In this document: piece after piece, positions 6,707 through 7,260 of the stretch
How positions within the stretch are numbered: position 1 is the first letter of the stretch
Layout of the letters: the number at the start of each line of letters is the position of its first letter
Source of the DNA: Acidobacteriota bacterium
Lineage (GTDB): Bacteria; Acidobacteriota; Vicinamibacteria; Vicinamibacterales; JAFNAJ01
Assembly (NCBI GenBank): GCA_017860085.1
Contig: JAFNAJ010000204.1
Coordinates: forward strand, 1-7,260
DNA: 7,260 nucleotides
Direction: 5' to 3'
Position numbers and translations under genes: made by a program
The notes under the pieces: generated by a model
Seen by the model: the letters and a program-made list of their open reading frames with translations, nothing else
The model's database searches: none
What the model was told of the DNA's origin: nothing

Positions 6707-6805
6707 TCGGGCTGCGGTGTGCCCGCGCGGGCGGGGTGACAGGAGGTCGACATGTGTCTGGGCGTGCCGGGTCGCGTGGTCGAGGTGAACGGCCTGGTGG
6801 CGACC
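6707..6805 (+). repeat. 99-bp exact direct repeat, copy 1 (hypC leader and first 18 codons)
   Basis: Identical base for base to 7162-7260 (offset 455). It contains the 12-bp GC palindrome, the AGGAGG and hypC codons 1-18. The preceding base differs between copies (C at 6706, T at 7161), so the left boundary is exact. Confidence 0.97.
6741..6746 (+). promoter_or_regulatory. Strong ribosome binding site for hypC
   Basis: AGGAGG, 5 nt before ATG 6752; it fixes the hypC start. An identical copy occurs at 7196-7201 in the terminal repeat. Confidence 0.8.
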
Positions 6806-7012
6806 GAGCTGGTCGATGAGCCAGTGAAGGCCGGCGACTACATCCTCAACCACGTCGGCTTCGCCATTCGGCGTATTCCCGAGGAGGACGTCGAGGGCAC
6901 GCTCGCGCTCTACGAGGAACTGCTGAAAGAGGCCGGTCAGGACGACCTGATGGCGGCCGACGTGCGCGGTGAGATGGCCGCCATCCCGCCCGAGGGCCAT
7001 GGCAACCGATAG
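6752..7012 (+). CDS. hypC: Hydrogenase maturation chaperone HypC, with an apparent internal deletion
   Basis: HypC binds HypD and the large-subunit precursor and delivers the Fe(CN)2CO moiety during NiFe-site assembly in the cytoplasm. The N-terminus MCLGVPGRVVEVNG has the essential Cys2. KAGDYILNHVGFAI and the acidic helix IPEEDVEGTLALYEELL match the family, and the tail DLMAADVRGE is common in longer homologues. The protein is 86 residues, but the OB-fold segment normally found after 'NGxxA' (a 'V-D-x-x-G-V-x-R-x-V' type stretch of about 12-14 residues) is missing: T18 is followed directly by ELVDEPVKAGDY. The frame is kept. The inferred junction (6805/6806) coincides exactly with the end of the 99-bp repeat at the window's edge, which makes an assembly fault likely. 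The strong AGGAGG fixes the start. It overlaps hypD by 14 nt. Confidence 0.93.
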   Translation: MCLGVPGRVVEVNGLVATELVDEPVKAGDYILNHVGFAIRRIPEEDVEGTLALYEELLKEAGQDDLMAADVRGEMAAIPPEGHGNR

Positions 7013-7260
7013 GCACGCCGAAACGGCCCAGCTGAAGTTCCGCGATCCGCAGCGCGCGGCCCAGCTGCGCGCCGCCATCGAGCGCACGGTTGCCGAGGTG
7101 GGCCACGCGCCCGTCACGATCATGCACGTCTGCGGGAGCCACGAGCAGGCAATCGCCAAGTTCGGGCTGCGGTGTGCCCGCGCGGGCGGGGTGACAGGAG
7201 GTCGACATGTGTCTGGGCGTGCCGGGTCGCGTGGTCGAGGTGAACGGCCTGGTGGCGACC
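6999..7260 (+). CDS. hypD: Hydrogenase maturation protein HypD, N-terminal fragment (chimeric 3' part)
   Basis: HypD is the iron-sulfur scaffold that, with HypC, assembles Fe(CN)2CO; the family is about 370-380 aa. ATG 6999 lies 14 nt inside hypC, a usual hypC-hypD coupling. Residues 1-58 fit HypD: KFRDPQRAAQLRAAIERT and then VTIMHVCGSHEQAIAKFGLR, where Cys45 corresponds to the conserved Cys of the family's CGGH/CGTHE motif. After R58 (7170-7172) the family would continue with a sequence like SLLP. Instead the DNA becomes identical to the region upstream of and within hypC, and the frame reads an unrelated Arg/Gly-rich string to the window end without a stop. Only 6999-7172 should be trusted as hypD. 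Confidence 0.85.
   Translation, partial: MATDRHAETAQLKFRDPQRAAQLRAAIERTVAEVGHAPVTIMHVCGSHEQAIAKFGLRCARAGGVTGGRHVSGRAGSRGRGERPGGD
7162..7260 (+). repeat. 99-bp exact direct repeat, copy 2 (joined to hypD, runs to window end)
   Basis: Second copy of 6707-6805, beginning inside hypD codons for FGLR and ending with the last base of the window. It includes a second hypC RBS and start (ATG 7207) with 18 codons, MCLGVPGRVVEVNGLVAT. An odd-length exact repeat of an internal segment at a sequence end is what an assembly-graph loop would leave. A true 455-bp tandem duplication is the alternative. Confidence 0.95.

Larger units (their letters stand above)
6550..6751. promoter_or_regulatory. Divergent intergenic control region (Rieske operon / hypC)
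   Basis: 202 bp between the divergent Rieske and hypC starts, so promoters for both directions are expected here. It contains a perfect 6-bp hairpin CGCCGG-TTTC-CCGGCG (6605-6620), a weak sigma-54-like string in the plus direction (6626-6641) and a 12-bp palindrome GCCCGCGCGGGC (6721-6732) just ahead of the hypC RBS. No convincing sigma-70 boxes are visible. No coding potential on either strand resembles a known protein. Confidence 0.5.

Noticed and set aside
6550..6753. N-terminal extension of the Rieske frame starting at 6753
   Set aside because: The extra 68 residues cover the intergenic region and would put the Tat-like signal deep inside the protein.
7207..7260. A second, independent hypC gene
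   Set aside because: It is the exact repeat of the first 18 codons with its leader, joined inside hypD; best explained as a duplicated assembly node or local duplication, not a paralogue, since no base differs.
1..7260. Search for CRISPR arrays, tRNA/rRNA genes, insertion sequences or attachment sites
   Set aside because: No regularly spaced repeats, no structural RNA sequences, no transposase-like protein and no terminal inverted repeats were seen; the only long repeat is the 99-bp pair.

Overview
The window is GC-rich, densely coding bacterial DNA carrying part of a membrane-bound uptake [NiFe]-hydrogenase locus of the HybOABC type. The gene order is hybA (5' end cut off) - hybB - hybC - maturation protease - small membrane protein on the plus strand. 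A two-gene unit (Rieske protein, then an epimerase-like protein) lies on the minus strand. Divergent from that unit, hypC and the start of hypD lie on the plus strand. The style (very high GC, overlapping genes, GTG starts, a Hyb-type hydrogenase with quinone-reducing HybB) suits an Acidobacteriota- or Myxococcota/Deltaproteobacteria-like soil or sediment bacterium. That placement is only an impression, because there is no rRNA or other phylogenetic marker here.

Region by region: 1-623 is the C-terminal two thirds of the HybA ferredoxin subunit with its membrane anchor. 616-1726 is the HybB quinone-site membrane subunit, which is broken: an apparent deletion of about 80 nt near 1343-1361 removes roughly one transmembrane helix and shifts the frame. 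1742-3436 is the intact large subunit HybC, with both NiFe-ligating CxxC motifs and a C-terminal maturation peptide. 3433-3966 is the endopeptidase that removes such a peptide. 3966-4397 is a four-helix membrane protein of unknown function. 4398-4489 is a short convergent intergenic region with a perfect GC hairpin. 4490-6028 (minus) is an extended-SDR epimerase-like protein with an extra helical C-terminal domain resembling the RsbRD N-terminal domain. 6025-6549 (minus) is a Tat/lipoprotein-like Rieske [2Fe-2S] protein. 6550-6751 is a divergent control region. 6752-7012 is hypC, apparently missing about a dozen internal residues. 6999 onward is hypD, which loses its homology after about 58 codons because the sequence jumps back into the hypC upstream region.

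How the genes work together: HybC (with a small subunit presumably encoded just upstream) oxidises H2 on the periplasmic side. Electrons pass through HybA to the membrane subunit HybB and the quinone pool. The protease and HypC/HypD mature the NiFe(CN)2CO site. The Rieske protein could be an additional electron carrier, as Rieske proteins are known in some other hydrogenase clusters (e.g. HucE of mycobacterial Huc), but that link is inferred.

The most striking sequence-level signal is a set of three abnormal junctions: the hybB deletion, the hypC in-frame deletion, and an exact 99-bp direct repeat (6707-6805 = 7162-7260) that fuses hypD to the hypC leader through an ~11-bp shared word. The repeat ends exactly where the hypC deletion begins. 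This looks more like an assembly-graph (lollipop) artefact than biology, but it should be resolved before the hydrogenase is called functional or defective. The best candidate for genuinely new biology is the Rieske + SDR/RsbRD-like pair sitting between the structural and maturation genes.
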